Shown here piece after piece: positions 44,116 to 53,455 of a DNA stretch of 64,000 nt; position 1 is the stretch's first letter; each line of letters begins with the position of its first letter. The DNA is taken from assembly GCA_000023725.1 (NCBI GenBank), contig CP001673.1:1064342-1128341 (forward strand), in the 5' to 3' direction. Origin of the DNA: Flavobacteriaceae bacterium 3519-10. Its GTDB lineage: Bacteria > Bacteroidota > Bacteroidia > Flavobacteriales > Weeksellaceae. Under the pieces are notes generated by a model that saw only the letters and a program-made list of their open reading frames with translations, searched no databases and was not told the origin of the DNA. A program made the translations under genes and the position numbers.

Positions 44116-45075
44116 TTAAAGTTTGTGTTTTATTTCAATTATTTGTGTTGCGAGTTCGGCCCCGATTTTCTCCTGTGCATCGATAGTATTACCCCCAAGA
44201 TGCGGTGATAGTGAAAGGTTCGGGTTCATAAGCAGCGGTAATTCGGGTGCAGGTTCATTTTCAAATACATCCAGAGCAGCACCTGCAACTTTACCGTTAT
44301 CGATAAAATCCAGAAGCGCAACTTCGTTCAGAACTCCGCCGCGTGCTGTATTTACGATAAAAACACCGTCCTTCATTTTCATGAACTGTGGCGTATCAAG
44401 AATATATTCGGAAGCTTTAGGCGTGTTGATGCTTATAAAATCGGTGTTTTCGAGGAAAATATCCCAGTCGTTACCTGATGAAATCTCGAAATTTACGGTC
44501 TGCCCATCGAAAAAGTCTAATGATATTGTTTCGGTCCGTGGTTTTCGGGTAAGCACTTTCACTTTCATCCCGAGTGAAATTCCGATCTTCACCACTTCTT
44601 TGCCGATTCCGCCAAAACCGATCACACCAAGGACTTTTCCTTCGAGTTCAACAGCAGATGAAAAAGATTTTTTCATCGCACTGAAATGCGTATCCCCTTC
44701 TAGAGGCATCAGACGGTTAGATTCGTGCAGGAATCTGGCAAGCGAAAAGAAATGCGCGAAAACCATTTCCGCCACCGAACGCGAGGATGCTTTGGGTGTA
44801 TTGATTACGTAAAGTCCTTTTTCGATGGCGTATTCCACATCGATATTATCCATACCGATTCCGCCTCTGCCAACTATTTTAAGAGAAGGGCAGGCGTCCA
44901 TCAGTTCCTTTCGGACCTGCGTTGCGCTTCTTACGAGAAGGACGTCTACAAGATTTTCATTAATGAAGCTGGCGAGATTCTCCTGCGAAACTTTTGCGTC
45001 CAGCAGTTCTATATCTGCCGCTGCGAGTGCGTTTTTTCCAGATTGCGAGATTCCGTCGTTGGCTAATACTTTCAT
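44116..45075 (-). CDS. serA: D-3-phosphoglycerate dehydrogenase-like D-2-hydroxyacid dehydrogenase
   Basis: The 319-residue enzyme has the NAD-binding Rossmann motif GVIGFGGIGKEV (~residue 145) and the catalytic Arg, Glu and His in TARGGVLNE, FENEPAPE and LSPHLGGNT. There is no C-terminal ACT regulatory domain, so it is the short type of serA. It oxidises 3-phosphoglycerate to 3-phosphohydroxypyruvate, the first step of serine synthesis. It is placed between serC and DUF1015, which supports this over other 2-hydroxyacid substrates. Without the neighbour the substrate would be open. Confidence 0.88.
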   Translation of the reverse strand: MKVLANDGISQSGKNALAAADIELLDAKVSQENLASFINENLVDVLLVRSATQVRKELMDACPSLKIVGRGGIGMDNIDVEYAIEKGLYVINTPKASSRSVAEMVFAHFFSLARFLHESNRLMPLEGDTHFSAMKKSFSSAVELEGKVLGVIGFGGIGKEVVKIGISLGMKVKVLTRKPRTETISLDFFDGQTVNFEISSGNDWDIFLENTDFISINTPKASEYILDTPQFMKMKDGVFIVNTARGGVLNEVALLDFIDNGKVAGAALDVFENEPAPELPLLMNPNLSLSPHLGGNTIDAQEKIGAELATQIIEIKHKL

Positions 45076-45126
45076 TATTATCCTTTAATGTTAAACAGTA
45101 AGGTGGTTAATCTTTTTACCGAAATC

Positions 45127-46191
45127 TTATGATAAACGCTGCATAACGTCAACCAGAATCTGCACACTTTCAATCGGCATCGCGTTATACATGCTGGCGC
45201 GGTAGCCGCCTAAACTTCGGTGACCATTAAGTCCGCTGAGTCCGGCAGCTTTCCAGGCAGCATCAAAGGCTTCTTTTTTGGATTCGTCGGTAAGCTTAAA
45301 AGAAGGGTTCATCAGGGAACGGTCTTCAGCTTTACAGAAAGTTTCGAAGTTCGGGTTGCGGTCGATCTCATCATAAAGCAGTTTGGCTTTGGCAATGTTT
45401 CGTGCTTCAGCAGCTGCGATGCCGCCGTTTTTTTCTAAATGCTGCAGAGTCAGTAGCGAAGCGTAAACCGGGAATACCGGTGGCGTATTGAACATTGATT
45501 CTTTATCAATATGCAACTGATAGTTAAGGTAAGACGGAATGGTGCGTCCGGTTTTGCCTAAGATGCTTTTCTTCACCACAACAAGTGTTACACCTGCAGG
45601 GCCCATGTTTTTCTGTGCACCGGCGTAAATCAGATCAAACTGGGAAAAATCTATTTCGCGCGAAAATATATCCGAACTCATGTCGCAAACCATCAGCGTA
45701 TCAACCTTCGGGAAGGTTTTCATCTGGGTACCGTAAATTGTATTGTTGGATGTGCAGTGGAAATAATCGTACTCACTGCCTACTGTGTAATCTTTTGGAA
45801 TGTATGAATAGTTATCGGCTTTGGACGAGCCAACGATTTCTACATTTCCGACAATCTTAGCTTCTTTGATAGCTCCTGCTGCCCAAACACCGGTGTCAAG
45901 GTACGCGGCTTTTCCTCCATCGGCTTTCATTAAATTGAAAGGTACCATAAGAAACTGCAGACTTGCGCCGCCACCCAGATAAAGTACTTCATAATCGTCG
46001 CCCAGCTTCATCAGCCTTTTTACAATGGCGCGGGCTTCATCCATAACCGCTACAAAATCTTTGCTGCGGTGGGAAATTTCGAGTAGTGAAAGTCCGATTC
46101 CGTTAAAATTCAATATCGCTTCCGCTGATTTTTCAAAAACTTCCTGAGGCAGGATACACGGCCCGGCGCTGAAATTATGTACTTTATTCAT
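45127..46191 (-). CDS. serC: Phosphoserine aminotransferase
   Basis: The 354-residue PLP enzyme starts with KVHNFSAGPCILPQEV and has the LYLGGGASLQF phosphate-binding segment, the PLP lysine in YAGAQKNMGPAG (~residue 190) and the closing LGGYRASMYNAMP motif. All of these are SerC hallmarks. It transfers the amino group of glutamate to 3-phosphohydroxypyruvate to give phosphoserine. It heads the serC-serA-DUF1015 operon, separated from serA by about 50 bases. A terminator separates it from the ferredoxin gene upstream. Confidence 0.97.
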   Translation of the reverse strand: MNKVHNFSAGPCILPQEVFEKSAEAILNFNGIGLSLLEISHRSKDFVAVMDEARAIVKRLMKLGDDYEVLYLGGGASLQFLMVPFNLMKADGGKAAYLDTGVWAAGAIKEAKIVGNVEIVGSSKADNYSYIPKDYTVGSEYDYFHCTSNNTIYGTQMKTFPKVDTLMVCDMSSDIFSREIDFSQFDLIYAGAQKNMGPAGVTLVVVKKSILGKTGRTIPSYLNYQLHIDKESMFNTPPVFPVYASLLTLQHLEKNGGIAAAEARNIAKAKLLYDEIDRNPNFETFCKAEDRSLMNPSFKLTDESKKEAFDAAWKAAGLSGLNGHRSLGGYRASMYNAMPIESVQILVDVMQRLS

Positions 46192-46249
46192 TTTCTGATG
46201 TGTTTATATTTTAATGCGTACTCTTATTTACCGTTCAGTAAAACTTTAC

Positions 46250-46277
46250 AAAAAAAAGCGCCCACAAAATGTGAGCG
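46250..46277 (-). terminator. Terminator of the ferredoxin gene (minus strand)
   Basis: On the minus strand CGCTCAC and GTGGGCG pair (one G-U) around a short loop and are followed by eight T's (plus-strand A-run 46250-46257). It lies between the ferredoxin stop and the serC start. Confidence 0.75.
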
Positions 46278-46284
46278 GAAAAGG

Positions 46285-46635
46285 TTATTCGCCGTGTAAA
46301 AAAGCTTTCTTCATCAGTAAGCTTTCTTCAGATTCTACGTGATCTTCATCCGGTATGCAGCAATCTACCGGGCACACCGCCGCACATTGCGGCTCCTCGT
46401 GGAAGCCAATACACTCCGTACATTTATCTGTTACGATGAAATAAATATCGTCGCTAACCGGCTCCTGCGGTGCATCCGCATCTACCGTTAATCCTGATTT
46501 CATTACCACTCTGCCTTTCAGTGCTGTTCCTTCGGATGCTTTCCAGTCTACTGCTCCTTCATAAATCGCGTTATTGGGGCATTCGGGTTCGCATGCGCCA
46601 CAATTTATACACTCATCTGTTATTCTGATAGCCAT
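46285..46635 (-). CDS. 4Fe-4S ferredoxin (two-cluster type)
   Basis: The 116-residue protein carries CINCGACEPECPN (Cys9, 12, 15, 19) and a second set CTECIGFHEEPQCAAVCPVDC, the wide-spaced motif of the bacterial 2[4Fe-4S] Fdx group (YfhL/Allochromatium type). The middle segment (EGTALKGRVVMKSGL) is an insertion common in Bacteroidota. It carries electrons in the cytoplasm for undefined partners. The acyl-CoA reductase gene lies a few genes away; in Bacteroidota these are often neighbours with serC. Confidence 0.93.
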   Translation of the reverse strand: MAIRITDECINCGACEPECPNNAIYEGAVDWKASEGTALKGRVVMKSGLTVDADAPQEPVSDDIYFIVTDKCTECIGFHEEPQCAAVCPVDCCIPDEDHVESEESLLMKKAFLHGE

Positions 46636-46861
46636 TGCTATTTATTGTTTTAAATTTTGTGCGAAGTTACGAATAATTCTGCGGAAAACTAAAGCAGAAT
46701 AGGGTGTTCGGCGGAATAATCGGCGATGATTTTTACCCGAGCATTTAAACATCTTACCGCAAAAAGAAACCGCAAACAGAATTTACGGCTGCTATTAAAA
46801 TATTTATTTACAAATGCCACGTATCGTCAGCTGGTATTGCCTGCGATATGCATGTTTTCGT

Positions 46862-47092
46862 CTAAAACCCCATGATCACCACACGAATCTGATCGGGTGT
46901 GCCACTCGCGGTCGTAATCATTACCGAGTTTTCGTCCAGCACAGTGATTCCGCTGTTGAGTTCATTCCCGGTCGCCACGTTGTACAGCGCAATAATAACA
47001 TCGGTGGTGCCTAAATTATGGTTGATCGTAGTGGTTTTGCCCGGAATTACAACCGACATTCCGCGTGGTGTTTTGATTTCTGAATTTTCCAT
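46862..47092 (-). CDS. Small beta-rich protein resembling a phage fibre/tail module
   Basis: The 76-residue product reads like a compact beta-sandwich module: PGKTTTINHNLGTTDVIIALYN, then NSVMITTASGTPDQIRVVIMGF. I recall this THNLGTxDVIV pattern from the C-terminal modules of phage structural proteins, but no such gene lies near, so the likeness may only reflect a shared fold. It starts three bases after the stop of the Rieske-FAD oxidoreductase gene and is presumably co-transcribed with it. No signal peptide is seen. Function unknown. Confidence 0.65.
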   Translation of the reverse strand: MENSEIKTPRGMSVVIPGKTTTINHNLGTTDVIIALYNVATGNELNSGITVLDENSVMITTASGTPDQIRVVIMGF

Positions 47093-47095
47093 GTT

Positions 47096-48607
47096 TTATT
47101 GTGATAAAGGTTTTAATCCTGTTAAAGACGGTCCGGTTAGAAGATTCCCTTTGGTATCGAAACGTGAACCATGACAAGGGCAATCCCAGGTCTGTTCAGA
47201 ATTGTTGAAATTTACAACGCAACCCATGTGCGGGCAAATCGCTGTAACAAGTTCGAGCTCGCCATTTTCCTGGCGGTAAGCGGCCACCTTTTGCGAATCG
47301 TGTTCAATTACTTTTCCTTCGCCGGGTTTCAGCTCTTCCAGTTCTGTTTTTTTATCGGCAGTGAACTGATCTTTAATCAAATGAAAAACTGCATCGGCGT
47401 TTTCTTTTATAAATTCTTTTGCACTGGCCTGCACTTCAATACGGCCCGGCGCCACAATATCAGCGAGTTCGTTTTCTTTGCCATCAATAACATCCGACAG
47501 AATTTCCGCGGCCAGTGTTCCCCACGTCATTCCATTTCCGTTATATCCCGTGGCAACGAAAATATTGCTCTCACCCGGCATCTTACCGATGTACGGAAGG
47601 CCGTCGACAGGAACATAAAACTGTGCAGACCACTTTGATACTATTTCTTCGAACTGGAAATTTTCTTCAGTATAATAAACGAGGTCATCAAACGGTTTCT
47701 CCGTCTCATCTTCATGCCCTGTTTTGTGGTCAAAACCGCCAACGATAAGGAAATTTTCGTCACCCGACTGATGATAACGGATATAATGATAGGCATCGTA
47801 CAGGTCGGCTGCCTGGGCCATCGCTGTAGGAGCATGGTTAATTTTCGCGGCAAGTGCGTAGCTTCGGTAAGGTGCACACAGCGTGCTGAAACGGTTTAGT
47901 CCGGGTGGAATATGGGTAGCCCACACCAGATTTTTAGCAGTGAAGGTTTCGCCGTTCTCGGTTTCAATAACGATCAGGCCTTCTTTTTTATCGTCTTTTG
48001 AAACGCGAGTATCCGTAAGAATTACGCCGCCCAGGCTTTCGAACGCTTCGGCAAGTGCCGTGATGTATTTGACGGGATGAAACTGCGCCTGTCCGTCGAT
48101 TTCGATAGCAGTTCTGAATTCAATATCAAAAGGTATATCGCTGACGCTTCTGCTCGGAACATCGAGACGCTGGTGCGCATCCAGAATTTTTTCGAGTTGC
48201 CTGTCCTGTTTTTTTTCGGCACTGAAAAGATAAAATTTACATTCAGCGAAATCACAAGAAATATTGTAATCACTAACATTTCTTCGAACGATTTCAGGTG
48301 CTTTCATCGCGTTGTCGGCTATTGTTTGGGCCTTATCCTCGCCGAAACTGCTGATGAGCCTGTCGTAGCTTTCGTCGAAAAAATTATTGATGAATGCTGT
48401 TGTGCCGCCGGTAGTTCCGAACCCAATGTTTTTCTGTTCGAGAATTAAACAGTCGCGGCCGCTTTTCTGAAGTTCCAGGCCGAGTGAGATGCCGGTGATG
48501 CCTGCACCCACGATGATGGTGTCAAAACTTTTAGGCGAAAATTCTTTGTTGTGGTGAGGAAAAAGCGCATTTTCCCAGATACTTTGGTTTAATCCGTCAC
48601 GATTCAT
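47096..48607 (-). CDS. FAD-dependent oxidoreductase with C-terminal Rieske domain
   Basis: The 503-residue protein has a DAO-type FAD fold (TIIVGAGITGISLGLELQKSG near residue 28) with the substrate half to about residue 400. Its Rieske [2Fe-2S] domain carries CPH (Cys458, His460) and CPCHGSRF (Cys476, His479) ligands. This fusion is known in many bacteria, where the FAD part resembles glycine/sarcosine oxidases (PuuB-like). It likely oxidises an amine and passes electrons through the cluster. The substrate is unknown. A small beta-rich protein gene follows immediately. Confidence 0.92.
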   Translation of the reverse strand: MNRDGLNQSIWENALFPHHNKEFSPKSFDTIIVGAGITGISLGLELQKSGRDCLILEQKNIGFGTTGGTTAFINNFFDESYDRLISSFGEDKAQTIADNAMKAPEIVRRNVSDYNISCDFAECKFYLFSAEKKQDRQLEKILDAHQRLDVPSRSVSDIPFDIEFRTAIEIDGQAQFHPVKYITALAEAFESLGGVILTDTRVSKDDKKEGLIVIETENGETFTAKNLVWATHIPPGLNRFSTLCAPYRSYALAAKINHAPTAMAQAADLYDAYHYIRYHQSGDENFLIVGGFDHKTGHEDETEKPFDDLVYYTEENFQFEEIVSKWSAQFYVPVDGLPYIGKMPGESNIFVATGYNGNGMTWGTLAAEILSDVIDGKENELADIVAPGRIEVQASAKEFIKENADAVFHLIKDQFTADKKTELEELKPGEGKVIEHDSQKVAAYRQENGELELVTAICPHMGCVVNFNNSEQTWDCPCHGSRFDTKGNLLTGPSLTGLKPLSQ

Positions 48608-48699
48608 TTGGAATTGTTTTTGTTAATGTTTTTGCTGAATGAATTGAGGCTGTTTTATCGCGGTAAAACATCCATATACCTGATTAACAGACGAAGTCT

Positions 48700-49188
48700 A
48701 TGGAAAATAAAGTTAACAAAAACCTTGCCCAAATTGCTGAACTGCTCATTAAAAATAAATTAACAATCGCTGTTGCGGAGAGCTGTACATCGGGGCTTCT
48801 CCAAAATAAATTTTCGCTTGCAGACGACGCAATGACCTTCTTTCAGGGCGGAATGACCGTCTATAATGCAGGCCAGAAAGCGAAGCATCTCAATATAAAC
48901 CCAATTTTTGCGGAGCAGTGCAATTCGGTATCGAAAGAGATTGCTGAGCGCATGGCTCTTAACATCGCGGATAGCTTTAACGCCGAAATCGGGATTTCGA
49001 TTACCGGTTACGCGCAGCCTGTTCCCGAGGATGGAATTGACAGCTGTTTTGCCCACATTGCGATTTCTAAAAATGATAAAGTGGTGCTTTCAAGTAAAAT
49101 TAATGGCGACGCGACGCTTTCCTTAGCCGAAAACCAGGAGATTTACGCCGTTAAAATATTTGAAAAGCTCCTTCGGATCCTCAAATAA
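48700..49188 (+). CDS. CinA C-terminal domain protein (nicotinamide-nucleotide amidase-like)
   Basis: The 162-residue protein is the stand-alone CinA/PncC domain: AVAESCTSGLLQNKFS with the catalytic serine, then FFQGGMTVYNAGQKAKHL and IGISITGYAQP. Members deamidate NMN to nicotinic acid mononucleotide, a recycling step for NAD. The usual GGLL has become SGLL, and the usual ITGVAGP is ITGYAQP, so activity should not be assumed. It is divergent from the Rieske oxidoreductase gene, with about 90 bases between the starts. Confidence 0.9.
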   Translation: MENKVNKNLAQIAELLIKNKLTIAVAESCTSGLLQNKFSLADDAMTFFQGGMTVYNAGQKAKHLNINPIFAEQCNSVSKEIAERMALNIADSFNAEIGISITGYAQPVPEDGIDSCFAHIAISKNDKVVLSSKINGDATLSLAENQEIYAVKIFEKLLRILK

Positions 49189-49266
49189 AAGCTTTTCGCA
49201 GGCTTCTCATCAGGTTATGACACGCAGCAACTTTTGCGTACTTTTGCGCAACCAAATTTCCGCCTG

Positions 49267-50301
49267 ATGAACCGAGACTTACAAATCACAGGGCTTTGCC
49301 GTCTGAGTGTATATATTAAGAATTTTTTACAGAAAGATCCCGCCGATTTTGATGCGGACGATCAGCAGTTTCAAAGTGTACTGTTAAAATCTGAAACCGA
49401 AAATCCGTGGTTCACGCCCGAAAATCAGCGCTTTGCATTAAATCAGTGGGCAAATTTGCTTACACAGGAAAAACTAGGTAATTGGCTCGCCGCATACTCT
49501 GTCGCGAAACAGCCGAAAAGGGTTGGGCTTATTCTGGCCGGAAACATCCCAATGGTTGGGTTTCATGATGTTATTTCTGTCGTGTTGAGCAATCATATTC
49601 CTGTGATAAAACTTTCATCAAAAGACAGGCTGTTGCTGCCGTTTCTGCTTGAAAAATGGAATGACTTGTCTGAGGGTGCAGTGCGTTTTGAAACGGTTGA
49701 ACGTTTACAGAATTTTGATGCGGTAATTGCGACCGGCAGCAATAATACCGCCCGTTACCTCGAGTTCTACTTTAAAAACCATCTCAGCATCATCAGGAAA
49801 AACAGAACTTCAGTAGCGGTTCTCAGCGGAAATGAATCTGATGCTGAACTGCAGCTTTTAGCGCAAGATATTTTCAGGTATTTCGGTCTTGGATGTAGAA
49901 ATGTAACGAGAATTCTGATCCCAGAAGATTTTCTTGTGGACAGGCTTTTCGAAAATTTCATCGCGTTTAAAGGGGTCATCAATCATAATAAATATGCGAA
50001 TAATTACGAGTATAACCGTGCAATTTATCTGTTGAATCAGGAGAAATTCTGGGATAATAATTTTGTAATGCTGAAGGAAGACGAGAACCTGTTCTCGCCG
50101 CTTTCTGTAATCAACATATCGCGCTATTCCGATATCGCAGAGGTGCAAAAATTCATCAGTGAAAATACGCTGGACATTCAGGCGATTGTAGCGAAAGAAG
50201 AGCTGGGCTTAGCATCCGTAGGTTTTGGTGAGGCGCAGAATCCGGCATTGGATACGTACGCCGACCACGTGGACACGATGCGGTTTCTCGAAGTAATCTG
50301 A
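49267..50301 (+). CDS. Acyl-CoA reductase (LuxC-like)
   Basis: The ATG at 49267 gives MNRDLQITGLCRLSVYIKNF; a TTG further upstream is unlikely. The 344-residue protein has the LuxC-family pattern RVGLILAGNIPMVGFHDVIS, VIATGSNNTARYLEFYF and a cysteine-containing GLGCRNVTRILIP segment that holds the probable nucleophile (thioester-forming Cys). It would reduce an acyl-CoA to the aldehyde. It is a regular neighbour of ferredoxin and serC genes in Bacteroidota. A TACTTTTG box at 49239-49246 fits the TAnnTTTG promoter element. Confidence 0.9.
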   Translation: MNRDLQITGLCRLSVYIKNFLQKDPADFDADDQQFQSVLLKSETENPWFTPENQRFALNQWANLLTQEKLGNWLAAYSVAKQPKRVGLILAGNIPMVGFHDVISVVLSNHIPVIKLSSKDRLLLPFLLEKWNDLSEGAVRFETVERLQNFDAVIATGSNNTARYLEFYFKNHLSIIRKNRTSVAVLSGNESDAELQLLAQDIFRYFGLGCRNVTRILIPEDFLVDRLFENFIAFKGVINHNKYANNYEYNRAIYLLNQEKFWDNNFVMLKEDENLFSPLSVINISRYSDIAEVQKFISENTLDIQAIVAKEELGLASVGFGEAQNPALDTYADHVDTMRFLEVI

Positions 50302-50306
50302 AAGAA

Positions 50307-50624
50307 TTAAAATCTCGAGCCGAACGGGTTAAGGTGAGTTTCAAAAATCATAATTTCCTGCCCGAATTTAGCGTCGATAATTTCAGTGATATTGATGAGT
50401 TCAATCTCCACAAAATCGGTACGTTTTTCGTCGTTTTCAAAGATCAGTAAAAGGTTGGTGTTTTTCCCTTCGCCAATCATGTCGCTTGCCACTTCAGATA
50501 AGATATATTTCTCAACATCCATGAGGTTTTCTGCCATTTGCAGAAGATCGGTTTTCACGTAAGTTTCCCATTCCTGGCAGAGGTCTTCGGGGGTATGAAA
50601 AGTAAGGCTCAGAACGCTCATCAT
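50307..50624 (-). CDS. DUF4286 family protein
   Basis: Starting at the ATG at 50624 (or the next at 50621) gives MMSVLSLTFHTPEDL and removes a non-conserved prefix. The ~105-residue DUF4286 pattern follows: an N-terminal strand, EWETYVKTDLLQMAENLMDVEKY, then FVEIELINITEIIDAKFG. It has a small ferredoxin-like alpha/beta look with no signal peptide and an unknown role. It converges on the acyl-CoA reductase gene with only five bases between the stops, and is divergent from gyrA. Confidence 0.85.
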   Translation of the reverse strand: MMSVLSLTFHTPEDLCQEWETYVKTDLLQMAENLMDVEKYILSEVASDMIGEGKNTNLLLIFENDEKRTDFVEIELINITEIIDAKFGQEIMIFETHLNPFGSRF

Positions 50625-50770
50625 CTTTAAGTTTTTTTTAATTTCTGTTGATAATTTCACGCGCAAAAATCGGTTATTTTTTCGTAAATTAGCACGTTCT
50701 AAAATTTAAAATACATAGAACCGTCAGGCAGGTATTTAACTTCCTGATTGTCATTTTATTAAAAAAGATT

Positions 50771-53425
50771 ATGCAAAAAGAAGGAGAAAGGTTAATTCCG
50801 ATCAACATTGTTGATGAAATGAAATCCTCTTATATCGATTATTCGATGTCGGTTATTGTTTCCAGAGCATTGCCCGACGTAAGAGATGGCTTAAAGCCCG
50901 TACACAGAAGAGTTTTATACGGTATGTACGGACTGAATGTATTTTCTAACCGGAAACACTTGAAATCTGCCAGAATTGTAGGAGACGTTCTGGGTAAATA
51001 CCACCCGCATGGCGATTCCTCCGTTTATGATGCGATGGTGCGTATGGCGCAACCCTGGAGTCTGCGTTATCCGCAGGTCGACGGGCAGGGTAACTTTGGA
51101 TCTATGGACGGCGATCCACCGGCAGCAATGCGTTATACCGAAGCTAAACTTAAGAAGATCTCGGACGAAATTTTAGCGGATTTAGATAAAGATACGGTCG
51201 ATTTTCAGAATAACTTCGATGATTCGATGACAGAACCAACGGTGATGCCAACGAAGATCCCAACACTTTTGGTGAACGGAACCTCCGGTATTGCAGTAGG
51301 TATGGCGACCAATATGGCGCCTCACAACCTTTCTGAGAGTATTGATGCCATCGTAGCCTATATTGACAATAAAGAGATCACGATTGATGAGCTGATGAAG
51401 CACATCATCGCACCCGATTTCCCTACCGGCGGAATTATTTACGGTTACGACGGTGTTCGGGACGCCTTCCACACCGGAAGAGGCCGCATCGTGCTTCGCG
51501 CCAAGATAAATTTCGAGGAAGTGGGCAACCGCAGCGCGATTATCGTTACCGAAATTCCGTATCAGGTGAACAAAGCGGAAATGATCGCAAGGACAGCTGA
51601 ACTTGTAAAAGATGAAAAGATTCCGGGGATTTACGAAATCCGCGATGAATCTGACAGACAGGGTTTAAGGATTGTTTATGAACTTAAACACGACGCGATT
51701 CCGAATGTTGTACTCAATATGCTGTACAAATACACGTCGCTGCAAACCTCCTTCAGCGTCAATAATATCGCATTGGTAAAAGGCCGCCCAGAGCAGCTTA
51801 ACCTTAAAAACATTATTCATCATTTTGTTGATCACCGCCATGAAGTCGTGATCCGCAGAACCGAATTTGAACTGAAAAAAGCGAAAGAACGTGCACATAT
51901 CCTCGAAGGTTTCATGAAGGTGATCGGAACTCAGGATGACCTTGATAAAGCAATTGCAATCATCCGCCACAGTTCAAATCCAGCCGAGGCGAAAGACGGT
52001 TTGATGAAGGAATTCGACCTTTCCGACCTGCAGGCACAGGCTATTCTTGACTTAAGACTTGCCCGACTGACCGGAATGGAACTCGACAAGATCCGCGCGG
52101 AATACGACGAGATCATGAACTTAATCAGAGATTTCGAAGATATTCTGGCTAACGAAAGCAGAAGGTTCGAGATCATCAAAGCCGAACTCATCGAAATGAA
52201 GGAGAAATACGGGGATGAAAGACGTTCAGAGATCGATTATTCAGGTGGCGAGATGTCAATTGAAGACCTTATTCCGGACGAAAAAGTAGTGCTTACCATT
52301 TCGCACGCAGGCTACATCAAAAGAACTTCTCTTTCCGAATATAAAGTGCAGACAAGAGGCGGTGTCGGTAACCGCGCAGCGACCACAAGGGACGAAGATT
52401 TCCTTGAATATATCGTGGCAGCAACCAACCATCAGTACATGCTCTTCTTTACTGAAAAAGGAAAATGTTTCTGGCTGAGAGTATTCGAAATCCCTGAAGG
52501 ATCCAAAATCTCAAAAGGCAGAGCCGTGCAGAATTTAATAAATATCGAGCCGGACGATAAGATCAAAGCCTACATCAGAACAAACGATCTGAAAGATGCA
52601 GAATATATTAACCAGATGAACGTTGTAATGGTTACTAAAAACGGTACCATTAAGAAAACCTCACTTGAGGCTTATTCGCGTCCACGTACAAACGGTGTGA
52701 ATGCAATTGAGATCCGCGACAACGACCAGCTGTTGGGTGCAAGACTCACAAGCGGTGACTCAGAAATTATGATTGCTACCAAAAACGGAAAATGTATCCG
52801 TTTCCCTGAGGAAAAAGCGCGTGCAGTGGGCCGTGGCTCCATCGGAGTACGTGGTATTTCACTTGAAGACGACGACGAAGTTATCGGTATGATTGTTGTG
52901 AATGACGTTGAAAATGAGACCGTTCTGGTTGTTTCCGAAAAAGGATACGGCAAGCGGACCGCAGTGGAAGATTACCGCGTTACAAACCGTGGCGGAAAGG
53001 GCGTTATTACCTTAAATATTACCGAAAAAACAGGAAATCTGATTGCTATTCAGAATGTTACGGATGAAGACGGACTGATGATCATCAACAAATCCGGCGT
53101 TGCCATAAGAATGAGCATGAATGAAATGCGCGTGATGGGCAGAAATACGCAGGGTGTGAAAGTGATCAATCTTAAAGGAAACGATTCCATTGCAGCCATA
53201 GCGAAAGTGGAGATGGATAAAGAAGTTGAAATCGAAGAGGAAGAAGCCGAGGGTGCAAAACCCGCCGAAGTGCACAGCGACCTTGTAGAATTCAGCGGAA
53301 CTCCGCAGACCGGCGATAACGCCATCAGCAATATGGGCGACGAAAAAACGTTAAGAAAGATTGAAGACGAAGAGGCGTCGCAAAATGAAAAGTCAGACGA
53401 AGATATTTCTGAAGACGAAGAATAA
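50771..53425 (+). CDS. gyrA: DNA gyrase subunit A
   Basis: The 884-residue protein is a complete GyrA: an N-terminal breakage-reunion domain with catalytic Tyr122 (AAMRYTEA), the quinolone region GDSSVYD with Ser83 and Asp87 in the same numbering as E. coli, and a C-terminal beta-pinwheel with the GyrA box QTRGGVG (~residue 530) that allows wrapping. A long acidic tail (EEEEAEG... EDISEDEE) closes it. With GyrB it introduces negative supercoils. No substitution is seen at the two main quinolone positions. It is followed by a TPR protein gene. Confidence 0.98.
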   Translation: MQKEGERLIPINIVDEMKSSYIDYSMSVIVSRALPDVRDGLKPVHRRVLYGMYGLNVFSNRKHLKSARIVGDVLGKYHPHGDSSVYDAMVRMAQPWSLRYPQVDGQGNFGSMDGDPPAAMRYTEAKLKKISDEILADLDKDTVDFQNNFDDSMTEPTVMPTKIPTLLVNGTSGIAVGMATNMAPHNLSESIDAIVAYIDNKEITIDELMKHIIAPDFPTGGIIYGYDGVRDAFHTGRGRIVLRAKINFEEVGNRSAIIVTEIPYQVNKAEMIARTAELVKDEKIPGIYEIRDESDRQGLRIVYELKHDAIPNVVLNMLYKYTSLQTSFSVNNIALVKGRPEQLNLKNIIHHFVDHRHEVVIRRTEFELKKAKERAHILEGFMKVIGTQDDLDKAIAIIRHSSNPAEAKDGLMKEFDLSDLQAQAILDLRLARLTGMELDKIRAEYDEIMNLIRDFEDILANESRRFEIIKAELIEMKEKYGDERRSEIDYSGGEMSIEDLIPDEKVVLTISHAGYIKRTSLSEYKVQTRGGVGNRAATTRDEDFLEYIVAATNHQYMLFFTEKGKCFWLRVFEIPEGSKISKGRAVQNLINIEPDDKIKAYIRTNDLKDAEYINQMNVVMVTKNGTIKKTSLEAYSRPRTNGVNAIEIRDNDQLLGARLTSGDSEIMIATKNGKCIRFPEEKARAVGRGSIGVRGISLEDDDEVIGMIVVNDVENETVLVVSEKGYGKRTAVEDYRVTNRGGKGVITLNITEKTGNLIAIQNVTDEDGLMIINKSGVAIRMSMNEMRVMGRNTQGVKVINLKGNDSIAAIAKVEMDKEVEIEEEEAEGAKPAEVHSDLVEFSGTPQTGDNAISNMGDEKTLRKIEDEEASQNEKSDEDISEDEE

Positions 53426-53455
53426 ACCTTAAACAATTTTCTAATAATTAATATA

